DNA from: an uncultured Prevotellaceae bacterium
GTDB lineage: Bacteria > Bacteroidota > Bacteroidia > Bacteroidales > Bacteroidaceae
Reading direction: 5' to 3'
Length of the DNA: 64,000 nt
Assembly: GCA_900315105.1 (NCBI GenBank)
Contig: OMXX01000009.1
Location: 19,706 to 83,705 of the forward strand
The position numbers were made by a program, and so were the translations under genes. The notes beneath the pieces were generated by a model. The model was given only the letters and a program-made list of their open reading frames with translations, searched no databases and was not told the DNA's origin. Positions 35,041 through 43,421 of the stretch are shown in pieces. How positions within the stretch are numbered: the stretch's first letter is position 1; every line of letters starts with the position of its first letter.

Positions 35041-35136
35041 TTGCGAGTGCAACGTGCAAAGCACCTCGCACGATGCAAATAGTGCTTGTCAGCCCACAAG
35101 GCTGGTGCACGTTTTAAATTTGCGAGTGCAAAATTA
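35041..35136 (-). repeat. Promoter-proximal leader repeat, copy 2
   Basis: Minus-strand counterpart of the 17251-17346 leader, beginning at the -7 element. The predicted 7-bp hairpin keeps pairing through a G-U where copy 1 has G-C, and CAGCC/GGCTG forms a second stem. It is flanked by two copies of TTGCACTCGCAAATTT, one overlapping the promoter and one at the far end. It forms the first part of the leu operon transcript. Confidence 0.65.
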
Positions 35137-35160
35137 ATACTTTTTCCTGACAAAAACAAA
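35129..35160 (-). promoter_or_regulatory. Promoter of the leu operon
   Basis: TTTG (35160-35157), a 20-nt spacer and TAATTTTG (35136-35129) on the minus strand, about 190 nt upstream of the leader peptide start. Confidence 0.8.
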
Positions 35161-35384
35161 TAATTTGTAATAAATTTTACCTTTTCTACTATAATTTCCT
35201 TATAAAAATGACGAATATCATCAAAAAAAGTAATAAATCGCAGTTATTGGCATCAGATATTATAAATGTTTCATATTACCCACCATGCAAAATACAATAT
35301 GATATACAGAGATTAATGGGATTTACGGACATCTCTACATCAAATTGTATTCAATCTATTGAAATACAGTATATTGTGGCGGTG

Positions 35385-35545
35385 TAGAGTTTTTAATAAC
35401 TTTACATCAACTCTACATCTATACACCTTGTCATAAACAAAGATGATGTAAAGGGTGTATAGTTGGTGTAGAGTAAAAACGAACTATACATCATTATAAC
35501 TTTTTGTAAATCATTCGTTTATATAGTCTCTGGTGTAGAGTGTAG
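35385..35545 (+). repeat. 11-nt register hairpin array (GGTGTAGAG words)
   Basis: Left units TTTACATCAAC and TCTACATCTAT face right units ATGATGTAAAG, GGTGTATAGTT and GGTGTAGAGTA, all 11 nt. Further GGTGTAGAG words lie at both ends. Confidence 0.65.
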
Positions 35546-35569
35546 AGCTAAATGCGAAATAAATGTGGA

Positions 35570-35847
35570 TTTTTTTAGAATTAAACGACAAACACATACA
35601 CGCTCGGGGAAATAGCCTCTAACTGTACTGATGGTCAAGAAGTTAAAAGCGTGTATGTGTTTGTCTAACATATACACAACACATACACAACACGTACACG
35701 GGTTGTCACGCTCTTTGTGTATATGGTGTGTACGACTTATGTATATGTTCACCAAACACGTACACGCCCACAAACTTTCTGATTAACAACTTGTTACCCT
35801 TTCATTTTTGCCCCCGTGTATGTGTTTGGCGTTTAATTCTAAAAAAA
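35570..35847 (+). repeat. 33-bp inverted repeat with a competing internal arm
   Basis: The left arm 35570-35602 and right arm 35815-35847 pair over 33 bp with one mismatch. The inner part of the left arm (35587-35604) also pairs perfectly over 18 bp with 35648-35665. Between them lie 11-nt units ACATATACACA, ACACATACACA and ACACGTACACG with complements further right. Poly-T/poly-A ends make both outer flanks terminator-like. Confidence 0.8.
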
Positions 35848-35878
35848 AGTTCACTTGTTGTCAGTTTATGCCATAACA

Positions 35879-35975
35879 GTAAGTCCGTTATAATACCGTT
35901 ATAGGTCCGTTGTAAGTCCGTTCCTTAGAATGGGAGAAAAATGGGACTTACATAGGACTTACATAGGATTTGCAA
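35879..35975 (+). repeat. 11-nt register hairpin array (GTAAGTCCGTT words)
   Basis: GTAAGTCCGTT, ATAATACCGTT, ATAGGTCCGTT and GTAAGTCCGTT in register from 35879, followed after a short loop by units containing GGGACTTACAT and AGGACTTACAT, the complementary sense. Confidence 0.75.
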
Positions 35976-35997
35976 GGGAGGTGTATAGGAACAGGAA

Positions 35998-36130
35998 ATT
36001 AATGCGACATTAACGTGATATTAATGCGACTTATATGTTTTCGCTTTGCGAACCTACATTAATTATTCGCTGAAGCTCATCAAGCTGAAGCAAGTTCTCA
36101 TCAATAATACATTAATATCGCATTAATTTT
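35998..36130 (+). repeat. 11-nt register array (ATTAATGCGAC words)
   Basis: ATTAATGCGAC, ATTAACGTGAT and ATTAATGCGAC in register (35998-36030). About 80 nt later come ATTAATATCGC and ATTAATTTTCA (from 36111). The AATTAAT core is self-complementary, so the arms can pair. Confidence 0.65.
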
Positions 36131-36220
36131 CAGATTTAATTTTCTCCAAATTTACTTCGTTCCTTCCATAGTACAAAAAAGAAATCGCAGACTTGGTTAA
36201 GCCTGCGATTTCATAAGTTT

Positions 36221-36664
36221 TTATTTCTTCAAAGGTATCTTGTCGATACGTGTCTGATGGCGACCGCCCTCGAATGGAGTATTGAGATACTCGTTCATGA
36301 TTACCTCAGCCTCACGGTTGCTGATGAAGCGACCTGGCATTACGAGACAGTTGGCATTGTTGTGCTGACGGATGAGATGTGCTACCTCTACATTCCAGCA
36401 GAGACCAGCACGAACGCCCTGATGCTTGTTCAAGGTCATAGAGATACCCTCGCCAGAACCGCACATTGCAATACCACAGTCAACCTCGCCCTTCTCAATA
36501 CCCTCGGCAAGAGCATGGCCGAAGTCAGGATAGTCAACAGAAGCATCGCTCCATGTGCCATAGTCCTTTACCTCATAGCCATTCTTCTCGAGATACTGGA
36601 GAACGAACTGCTTGAGTGGGAAGCCAGCATGATCGGTGGCTACGCCAATTATTTTCTTTTCCAT
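36221..36664 (-). CDS. rpiB: Ribose 5-phosphate isomerase B
   Basis: 147 residues, LacA/RpiB fold. It interconverts ribose 5-phosphate and ribulose 5-phosphate in the cytosol. Motifs: VATDHAGFPLKQFV (phosphate/substrate Asp-His), YPDFGHALAEGI, and the active-site CGIAMCGSGEGISMTLNKH containing the catalytic Cys region, with His in LIRQHNNAN. Last gene of the pentose cluster on this strand, separated from tkt by an inverted-repeat spacer. Confidence 0.95.
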   Translation of the reverse strand: MEKKIIGVATDHAGFPLKQFVLQYLEKNGYEVKDYGTWSDASVDYPDFGHALAEGIEKGEVDCGIAMCGSGEGISMTLNKHQGVRAGLCWNVEVAHLIRQHNNANCLVMPGRFISNREAEVIMNEYLNTPFEGGRHQTRIDKIPLKK

Positions 36665-36665
36665 A

Positions 36666-36876
36666 TAAAAGCCTAACCAAGCCTTCCCAAAGGGAAGGAT
36701 GTTTGATAGTAATAATCGCTATCACCCTACCCTTCGAGAAGACTTGGTGTTTAAATTGTTATTTTATTGTCAATAATTCAAGACCACTCTTCCATCGCCC
36801 TCAAGTAGTAACTACTCCCCCTGGAGGGGGTGAGGGAGGGTGGAACCCTCCCCTTGGGAGGGACTGGGTGGGCTTC
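36666..36876 (-). repeat. GC-rich inverted-repeat spacer between tkt and rpiB
   Basis: The start-codon side reads GCCTAACCAAGCCTTCCC-AAA-GGGAAGG; the stop-codon side reads CCTCCCCTTGGGAGGGACTGGGTGGGCTT. Outer ends AAGCCTAACCA and AAGCCCACCCA are inverted relatives. It runs from the tkt stop to the rpiB start. Confidence 0.8.
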
Positions 36877-38904
36877 TTAAAGCATAGACTTAACCTGCTT
36901 GTAAACGTTCTCTGCTGTGTAGCCGAGCTTCTCGTCGAGCACCTTGTAAGGAGCAGAGAAACCGAAGGTCTCAAGACCCCATACCTTAGATGCAGGATCA
37001 GCACCGATGAGGAAGCCCTGGAGGTTTACTGGAAGACCTGCTGTCATACCGAATACCTTAGCACCTGTTGGAACAACGCTCTGCTGGTACTCAGCGCTCT
37101 GTGTGCGGAAGAGACCCTCAGAAGGTACAGAAACAATACGAACCTTAACGCCATCCTTGCGGAGGAGCTCAGCACCAGAAACGAGTGTTGAAACCTCAGA
37201 ACCAGTAGCTACCATTACTACATCTGGGTTAGCATCAGAACCAGCGACTACATAGCCACCCTTACGAGCCTGCTCATAGTCGTTACCCTCTGGGAGGTTG
37301 TTAATGTTCTGACGAGAGAAGATGAGGGCTGTTGGGCTCTCCATGTTCTCCATTGCCATTGCCCATGCAACTGTTGTCTCCTTAGCATCAGCAGGACGAA
37401 GAACGAGTGTAGAGTTCTTGCCGTCGTGACGCTTGAGCTTCTCCATGAGACGGATCTGTGCCTCGTGCTCAACAGGCTCGTGAGTAGGTCCATCCTCACC
37501 TACACGGAATGCGTCGTGAGTCCAGATGAACTTAACAGGGAGCTGCATGAGAGCTGCCATACGAACTACAGGGAGCATATACTGGCTGAATACGAAGAAT
37601 GTACCGCAAGCTGGGATAACACCACCGTGGAGAGCCATACCTACACAGCAACATGCCATAGTGAACTCAGCAACACCTGCCTGGAAGAATGCACCAGAGA
37701 AGTCACCAGCCTTGAGAGCGTGAGTCTTCTTGAGGAAGCCGTCAGTCTTATCTGAGTTAGAGAGGTCTGCAGAAGCACAGATCATATTTGGAACCTGCTC
37801 AGCGAGAACTGAGAGACAAGCAGCAGAAGCAGAACGAGTAGCATCGTTGTCCTTCTGTACGCACTTGCTCCAGTCGATCTTTGGAGCCTTGCCTGAGAAC
37901 CATTCAGCCTGCTGTGCAGCCTTCTCTGGGTTAGCAGCAGCCCAAGCCTTCTCCTCAGCGTAACGCTCAGCAGCGATCTTCTCGAGCTCCTTAGCGCGGT
38001 TAGCGTATAGTTCCTTAACATCCTCGAAGATCTGGAATGGGTTCTCTGGATCACCACCGAGGTTCTTAACTGTGTTGATGAATGCGTCACCACCGAGAGG
38101 AGCACCGTGAGTCTTGCAGTTAGCCTCGTAAGAAGTACCGTCAGCCTTGAGGGCACCCTTACCCATGATACACTTACCGATGATGAGAGTTGGCTTGCCC
38201 TTAACAGCCTGAGCCTTCTCGATAGCAGCACGAATCTGAGCAGCGTCGTTACCGTTGATCTCGATAACCTCCCAGTTCTGAGCGCGATACTTAGCAGCTG
38301 TATCCTCGTTCATAACCTCCTTAGTCTCAGTAGAGAGCTGGATGTCATTGCAGTCATAGAACATGATGAGGTTGTCAAGACCGAGGTTACCAGCGATACG
38401 AGCAGCACCCTGAGAAACCTCCTCCTGAACGCCACCGTCAGAGATATATGCGTAGATAGTCTCCTTAGCGAATGTTGGGTTGCCTGTGTGCTCAGCAAGG
38501 AACTTAGCAGCGATAGCAGCACCAACAGCGTAAGCATGACCCTGACCGAGAGGACCTGATGTATTCTCGATACCACGAGCTACCTCATACTCTGGGTGAC
38601 CTGTTGTAGCAGAACCCCACTGACGAAGCTGTGCGAGCTCGTCGAGAGAGAACTTGCCAGTAAGGCAGAGCTGAGAATAGAGCATTGGAGCCATGTGACC
38701 TGGATCGAGGAAGAAACGGTCGCGACCTACCCAACTTGGGTTCTTTGGGTCATACTGGAGATACTCTGAATAAAGTACATTGATAAAGTCAGCACCGCCC
38801 ATAGCACCACCTGGGTGACCAGACTTAGCCTTTTCAACTGCAGCAGCAGCGAGGATACGAATGTTATCCGCTGCGTGATTCAAAACTTTAATGTCGTTTG
38901 CCAT
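36877..38904 (-). CDS. tkt: Transketolase
   Basis: 675 residues, full length. Thiamine-diphosphate enzyme that transfers two-carbon units between ketoses and aldoses in the pentose phosphate pathway. N-domain with KAKSGHPGGAMGGADFINVLY and the thiamine/Mg site MFYDCNDIQLS; middle domain with the catalytic Glu region around GVAEFTMACC and FIWTHDAFRVGEDGPTHEPVEH; C-terminal domain from about 545. Sits between araB and rpiB, so arabinose-derived xylulose 5-phosphate is fed directly to it. The codon composition is strongly biased, as expected for a highly expressed gene. Confidence 0.97.
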   Translation of the reverse strand: MANDIKVLNHAADNIRILAAAAVEKAKSGHPGGAMGGADFINVLYSEYLQYDPKNPSWVGRDRFFLDPGHMAPMLYSQLCLTGKFSLDELAQLRQWGSATTGHPEYEVARGIENTSGPLGQGHAYAVGAAIAAKFLAEHTGNPTFAKETIYAYISDGGVQEEVSQGAARIAGNLGLDNLIMFYDCNDIQLSTETKEVMNEDTAAKYRAQNWEVIEINGNDAAQIRAAIEKAQAVKGKPTLIIGKCIMGKGALKADGTSYEANCKTHGAPLGGDAFINTVKNLGGDPENPFQIFEDVKELYANRAKELEKIAAERYAEEKAWAAANPEKAAQQAEWFSGKAPKIDWSKCVQKDNDATRSASAACLSVLAEQVPNMICASADLSNSDKTDGFLKKTHALKAGDFSGAFFQAGVAEFTMACCCVGMALHGGVIPACGTFFVFSQYMLPVVRMAALMQLPVKFIWTHDAFRVGEDGPTHEPVEHEAQIRLMEKLKRHDGKNSTLVLRPADAKETTVAWAMAMENMESPTALIFSRQNINNLPEGNDYEQARKGGYVVAGSDANPDVVMVATGSEVSTLVSGAELLRKDGVKVRIVSVPSEGLFRTQSAEYQQSVVPTGAKVFGMTAGLPVNLQGFLIGADPASKVWGLETFGFSAPYKVLDEKLGYTAENVYKQVKSML

Positions 38905-38948
38905 TTTTGTTATTAAATATTAAATTAGATGTAAAGTACCTTTTTGGA

Positions 38949-39069
38949 AGTGAATAGTGAATAACGAATAGATAATAATACTTAATACTGGCTAACGCCA
39001 TTATGGGAACCCCGTTCTGGTGGCTACCAGTATTAGGTATTATTCACTTTTCACTATTATCTATTCACT
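38949..39069 (+). repeat. 7-nt register array with inverted arms (AGTGAAT words)
   Basis: Left arm AGTGAAT, AGTGAAT, AACGAAT, AGATAAT; right arm ATTCACT, TTTCACT, ATTATCT, ATTCACT. The arms plus the flanking AATACTGG/CCAGTATT pair form a long imperfect hairpin that fills the araB-tkt gap. Confidence 0.75.
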
Positions 39070-39076
39070 TAGAATT

Positions 39077-40708
39077 CTAAAGCTTGTGAACCTCAGTGGC
39101 CTTCTGCTCTACGGCAAGATCGGCCTTGTAGTTCTCGATATACTTGTTGAAGCCCTCTACATCCTCGGCAGTTGGAGCAATCTCAACACCGGTATTACCA
39201 GCGAAGACTACTTCCTCAAGCCAGTCGGCAAGGCTGAGCTTCTTAGGATTGCGTACAGCGTATGCAGCAAGAAGGGCAATACCCCATGCACCACCCTCAC
39301 CAGCTGTCTCCATTACAGAGATTGGAGAGTTGAGGGCAGCAGCAAGAACACGCTGACCAACACCCTTTGTCTTGAACAGACCGCCATGACCAGTGATACG
39401 GTCAACCTTCACGTTCTCCTCCTTGAAGAGAATGTCATTACCAAGCTTCAGTACAGCTACAGAAGCATAGAGATGAGCACGCATGAAGTTAGCGAGGTTG
39501 AACTTATCATTAGCAGAGCGGATGAACATTGGACGGCCTTCTGCAAGTCCTGTTACAGGCTCACCAGAGATATAGTTATATGAAACAAGACCGCCACAAT
39601 CAGCACTACCTGTGAGAGCGTTGTTGTAGAGCTTGCCATAAACCTCATCCATATTCACAGGAACACCGAGCAGCTGCTGATACTCCTTGAAGAGACCTAC
39701 CCAAGCGTTGAGGTCAGAAGTACAGTTGTTACAGTGAACCATAGCAACGAGGCTACCATCAGGTGTTGTTACCATGTCAATCATCTCAGATGGCTTGCTG
39801 AGATCCTTCTCAAGAACGATCATAGAGAAAGATGATGTACCGGCAGAAACATTACCTGTGCGCTGCTTAACAGCGTTTGTTGCAACCATACCAGTACCTG
39901 CATCACCCTCTGGAGGACATACAGGACAACCGCCCTTCAAGTGACCAGAGATATCGAGACGACGAGCACCGTGATCAGACAGAACGCCTGCATCCTCACC
40001 TGCGAGGATACACTTAGGAAGAATGTCCTCAAGCTTCCAAGGATAGCCCTTTGGAGCAACGAGCTCATTGAACTTACGAACCATCTCAGCGTTGTAGTTC
40101 TTTGTCTCAGGATCAACAGGAATCATACCTGAAGCATCACCGATACCAAGAACCTTCTTACCAGTAAGACGCCAGTGGATATAACCAGCGAGGGTTGTGA
40201 GGTAAGTGATGTCCTTAACGTGCTCCTCACCATTCAGGATAGCCTGATAGAGATGAGAGATAGACCAACGGAGAGGAATGTTGTAGTTGAAGAGCTTAGA
40301 AAGCTCAGCAGCAGCAGCACCAGTGTTGGTGTTACGCCATGTGCGGAAGCTTGCGAGAATCTTCTCTGCCTCAGAAGGATCACCGTAACGGCTTGCGGTA
40401 CCAGTAGGACCGAATGCCATATAACCGTGCATCATTGCAGAGATACCGATAGATGCAAGGTGCTCGATCTCACAGTCGAACTCAGCACGCACATTTCTGC
40501 GGAGGTCTGCATAACAGTCCTCAAGACCGAACCAGATTGCCTCTGTGCTATATGTCCAAAGACCGTCCTCGAGCTGATTCTCCCACTCGTGACTTCCCTG
40601 TGCTATTGGCTTGTTCTCTTCATCGATGAGAACTGCCTTGATTCGGGTTGAGCCAAACTCGATACCGAGAATGGCCTTACCAGAAGTAATGGTTTCTTTT
40701 GCTGTCAT
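39077..40708 (-). CDS. araB: L-ribulokinase (FGGY family)
   Basis: 543 residues. Phosphorylates L-ribulose to L-ribulose 5-phosphate with ATP. FGGY fold: N-lobe AILGIEFGSTRIKAVLID (phosphate loop), GISAMMHGYMAFGP, and C-lobe GHGGLFKTKGVGQRVLAAALNSPI (the FGGY-type adenine region). Its sequence resembles the Bacteroidetes-type ribulokinase of B. thetaiotaomicron more than E. coli AraB, judging from the ara context rather than a search. Follows araA, separated by an inverted-repeat element. Confidence 0.88.
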   Translation of the reverse strand: MTAKETITSGKAILGIEFGSTRIKAVLIDEENKPIAQGSHEWENQLEDGLWTYSTEAIWFGLEDCYADLRRNVRAEFDCEIEHLASIGISAMMHGYMAFGPTGTASRYGDPSEAEKILASFRTWRNTNTGAAAAELSKLFNYNIPLRWSISHLYQAILNGEEHVKDITYLTTLAGYIHWRLTGKKVLGIGDASGMIPVDPETKNYNAEMVRKFNELVAPKGYPWKLEDILPKCILAGEDAGVLSDHGARRLDISGHLKGGCPVCPPEGDAGTGMVATNAVKQRTGNVSAGTSSFSMIVLEKDLSKPSEMIDMVTTPDGSLVAMVHCNNCTSDLNAWVGLFKEYQQLLGVPVNMDEVYGKLYNNALTGSADCGGLVSYNYISGEPVTGLAEGRPMFIRSANDKFNLANFMRAHLYASVAVLKLGNDILFKEENVKVDRITGHGGLFKTKGVGQRVLAAALNSPISVMETAGEGGAWGIALLAAYAVRNPKKLSLADWLEEVVFAGNTGVEIAPTAEDVEGFNKYIENYKADLAVEQKATEVHKL

Positions 40709-40709
40709 A

Positions 40710-40905
40710 ATAAAAGCCTAACCAAGCCTTCCCAAATAGAGCCTAACCAAGCCTTCCCAAAGGGAAGGATGTTTTATAGTATTAATCCCTATATGGGTAG
40801 CCTTATCTATTTTTAATTTAATTTTTTTGATTGAAAATACTAACCACTCCCCCTGGAGGGGGTAAGGGGGGTGGAACCCTCCCTTTGGGAGGGACTGGGT
40901 GGGCT
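40710..40905 (-). repeat. GC-rich inverted-repeat spacer between araA and araB
   Basis: Same layout as at 36666-36876, but the start-side unit is partly duplicated: CCTAACCAAGCCTTCCCAAA occurs twice (about 40715-40734 and 40742-40761). Stop side TCCCTTTGGGAGGGACTGGGTGGGCT. Confidence 0.8.
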
Positions 40906-42436
40906 ACCTTAGCGCTTTATTCAGCATATAGTAAACCTCGTTGTTACGAAGCTGCTGCTTGAACTCGCTAATAGTTGTATTCTTGTTGATACCGATGAAC
41001 TCGATACCTGTCATCTCTGCGAAGTCCTCCCAGTATTCTGCGGTGATATCGTAAGAGAATGCGCTGTGGTGAGTACCGCCAGCGAGAATCCATGCACCTG
41101 CACCAATCTCGAATGTTGGCTGTGGAACCCAGAGAGCAGAAGCAACAGGGAGCTTAGGCATAGCCTTTGGTTTGATGCACTCAACATCACTAGTGATGAG
41201 ACGGAAACGGTTGCCGAGGTCAACAATAGTAGCCTTACAGCCTGCACCGGTCTTAGATGTGAATACGAGACGAGCTGTCTGCTGCTTGCGGATACCGATA
41301 CCGAGGAAGTGAACCTCAAGTGTTGGCTTATCAACAGCGATAAGAGGTGTTACCTCGAGCATGTGGCTCTGAAGTGATGATGTACAGTCAGAAGCGAAGT
41401 TGAGTGTATAGTCCTCAAGGAATGAACAGCCCTTCTCAAGACCCTGGTTCATTACCCAAAGTGAACGATAGAGACATGCTGTCTTCCAGTCGCCCTCAGC
41501 ACCGAAACCATAGCCCTCAGCCATCAAGCGTTGAGAAGCAAGACCTGGAATCTGGTCGAAACCAACGAAGTTAGGATCATTGATATCAGCATCGCCGAGG
41601 TCGTCGAAGTTTGTTGTGAATGCTGTTGCACCCTCATCCTTCAATACACGACGAAGAGCGATTTCTGCCTTAGCTGCATTCTTTACCTTCTCCCAATATA
41701 CGTCCTCGCCAGACTCGTCAATCTTGATTGTATAAGCCTTCTTATACTCCTCAACGAGAGCATCAGCCTCTGCATCGGTTACTTTCTTGAAATAATCCAT
41801 GAGAGATGATACAGGGTAGTAGTCAACATGATAGCCAAGACGCTGCTCAAACTCTACACGATCACCATCGGTAACGGCAACATTGTTCATGTTCATACCG
41901 AACATAAGGCAACGTACATTGTGAGCATCAGCAACGGCAGCAGCAACACGAGCCCATACTGCAATCTGTCGTTGAGCCTCTGCGCTCTTCCAGTAGCCTA
42001 CTACAACCTTACGAGCAACACGCATACGAGTGCAGATATGTCCGAACTCGATATCACCGTGTGCTGACTGGTTGAGGTTCATGAAGTCCATGTCGATAGA
42101 ATCCCAAGGAAGCTCAGCATTATACTGAGTGTGGAAATGAAGCAATGGCTTCTGAAGAGCCTGAAGACCCTTGATCCACATCTTTGCAGGAGAGAAGGTG
42201 TGCATCCAAGTGATAACACCGACACATTTAGCATCGTTGTTAGCAGCCTTCATCACATCCTCAACCTCGTTAGAAGAGTTTGCTGTACCCTTGTAAACTA
42301 CCTTAATTGGAATAATACCACTATTGTTAAGGCCCTCAACCATTTCCTTTGAGTGACCATCTACTATCTTAACTGTCTCGCCTCCGTAAAGGAGCTGGGC
42401 ACCTGTCACCCACCAGAGCTCTAAATTTTCAAACAT
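40904..42436 (-). CDS. araA: L-arabinose isomerase
   Basis: 510 residues from the ATG at 42436; six extra upstream codons to 42454 are encoded by the adjoining repeat and are not used. Interconverts L-arabinose and L-ribulose, Mn2+-dependent. Family signature ELWWVTGAQLLYG at the start, HTQYNAELPWDSIDMDFMNLNQSAHGDIEFGH (metal/substrate His), and AEGYGFGAEGDWKTACLYR in the middle (metal Glu). Full-length; ends EVYYMLNKALR. Operon araD-araA-araB on the minus strand. Confidence 0.96.
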   Translation of the reverse strand: MFENLELWWVTGAQLLYGGETVKIVDGHSKEMVEGLNNSGIIPIKVVYKGTANSSNEVEDVMKAANNDAKCVGVITWMHTFSPAKMWIKGLQALQKPLLHFHTQYNAELPWDSIDMDFMNLNQSAHGDIEFGHICTRMRVARKVVVGYWKSAEAQRQIAVWARVAAAVADAHNVRCLMFGMNMNNVAVTDGDRVEFEQRLGYHVDYYPVSSLMDYFKKVTDAEADALVEEYKKAYTIKIDESGEDVYWEKVKNAAKAEIALRRVLKDEGATAFTTNFDDLGDADINDPNFVGFDQIPGLASQRLMAEGYGFGAEGDWKTACLYRSLWVMNQGLEKGCSFLEDYTLNFASDCTSSLQSHMLEVTPLIAVDKPTLEVHFLGIGIRKQQTARLVFTSKTGAGCKATIVDLGNRFRLITSDVECIKPKAMPKLPVASALWVPQPTFEIGAGAWILAGGTHHSAFSYDITAEYWEDFAEMTGIEFIGINKNTTISEFKQQLRNNEVYYMLNKALR

Positions 42437-42442
42437 AAAAAA

Positions 42443-42656
42443 AAGCCTAACCAAGCCTTCCCAAAGGGAAGGATGTTTTATAGTATAAATGTAAATGCCT
42501 TACAATCAAGAAGACTTGGTATTATGTTAATATTATTTGTTTCTATTCGTAATTACGAAAATCGTCCACAATTCTCCCTAAGCAGAATATACTAACTACT
42601 CCCCCTTGAGGGGGAAAGGGGGGAGGAACCCTCCCTTGGGGAGGGACTGGGTGGGC
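42443..42656 (-). repeat. GC-rich inverted-repeat spacer between araD and araA
   Basis: Start side GCCTAACCAAGCCTTCCC-AAA-GGGAAGGATGTTTTATAGTA; stop side CTCCCTTGGGGAGGGACTGGGTGGGCTT. Same element as at 36666, 40710 and 56379, with an unrelated middle. Confidence 0.8.
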
Positions 42657-43361
42657 TTATTTTTTCTTCTGACCGTAGTACGCATTAGGACCGTGCTTAC
42701 GGTTGTAATGCTTCTCTACGAGGAGAGGATTCATCTTTGTCAGAGGATTGATGCTGAAACTGATGAAAGCCATCTTAGCACACTGCTCCATTACCTTTGC
42801 ATTATAAACGGCATTGTCAGGAGATGTACCCCAAGAGAAAGGACCGTGGTTCTTTACGAGAACAGCAGGAGTGTGATCTGGGTTGATCTTACGGATATTG
42901 AGAATCTCATCAACGATTACGTTACCTGTCTCAAGCTCGTATGCGCCCTCAACCTCCTCCTTAGTCATATCGCGAGTGCAAGGGATAGCCTTGTAGAAAT
43001 AATCGGCGTGAGTTGTACCGATGTTAGGGATATCCTGTCCTGCCTGTGCGAATGCAGTAGCGTATGTAGAGTGAGTGTGAACAACACCCTGAATGTTAGG
43101 GAATGCTCTATATAAAACAAGGTGGGTTGGTGTGTCACTTGAAGGATTGAGGTTACCCTCAACAACCTTACCTGACTGAAGATCAACAACAACCATATCC
43201 TCAGCCTTCATATCGTCATAGCTAACACCAGACGGCTTAATAACAACAAGACCTTTCTCGCGGTCAATACCAGAGACGTTTCCCCATGTGAAGATGACAA
43301 GTCCCTGCTTAACCAAATCGAGATTAGCCTTGAACACTTTCTGTTTGAGTTCTTCCAGCAT
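42657..43361 (-). CDS. araD: L-ribulose-5-phosphate 4-epimerase
   Basis: 234 residues, class II aldolase fold. Converts L-ribulose 5-phosphate to D-xylulose 5-phosphate. Motifs: [41 protein letters not shown], the zinc ligands in [17 protein letters not shown] (His-X-His) and [10 protein letters not shown] (third His). Length as expected for AraD/UlaF. Downstream of the Nudix regulator gene and upstream of araA. Confidence 0.96.
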   Translation of the reverse strand: MLEELKQKVFKANLDLVKQGLVIFTWGNVSGIDREKGLVVIKPSGVSYDDMKAEDMVVVDLQSGKVVEGNLNPSSDTPTHLVLYRAFPNIQGVVHTHSTYATAFAQAGQDIPNIGTTHADYFYKAIPCTRDMTKEEVEGAYELETGNVIVDEILNIRKINPDHTPAVLVKNHGPFSWGTSPDNAVYNAKVMEQCAKMAFISFSINPLTKMNPLLVEKHYNRKHGPNAYYGQKKK

Positions 43362-43421
43362 AATAATCTGTTTTATAGTTTATACGTAATTTTATCCGAT
43401 TTATTGTATATGTTGTAAGCC

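Larger units (their letters stand above)
35161..36220. other. 1-kb gene-free block of hairpin repeats
   Basis: No supported gene. From left to right: about 200 nt of AT-rich sequence, then four adjoining arrays or inverted repeats, each with its own word (35385-35545, 35570-35847, 35879-35975 and 35998-36130), then the rpiB end and a hairpin at about 36181-36210 (CGCAGACTTGG... / CCTGCG). Confidence 0.75.

Noticed and set aside
35041..35136. Insertion sequence with target duplications
   Set aside because: The flanking TTGCACTCGCAAATTT copies look like a duplication, but one is part of the promoter that copy 1 also has, and there is no transposase; treated as a leader repeat.
35519..35773. 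84-codon minus-strand ORF
   Set aside because: It is made of the repeat words of 35570-35847; composition is Thr/Cys/His-rich as expected from ACAC repeats, with no promoter.
37426..38559. Several ORFs overlapping tkt
   Set aside because: Shadows caused by the strong codon bias of tkt on the opposite strand.
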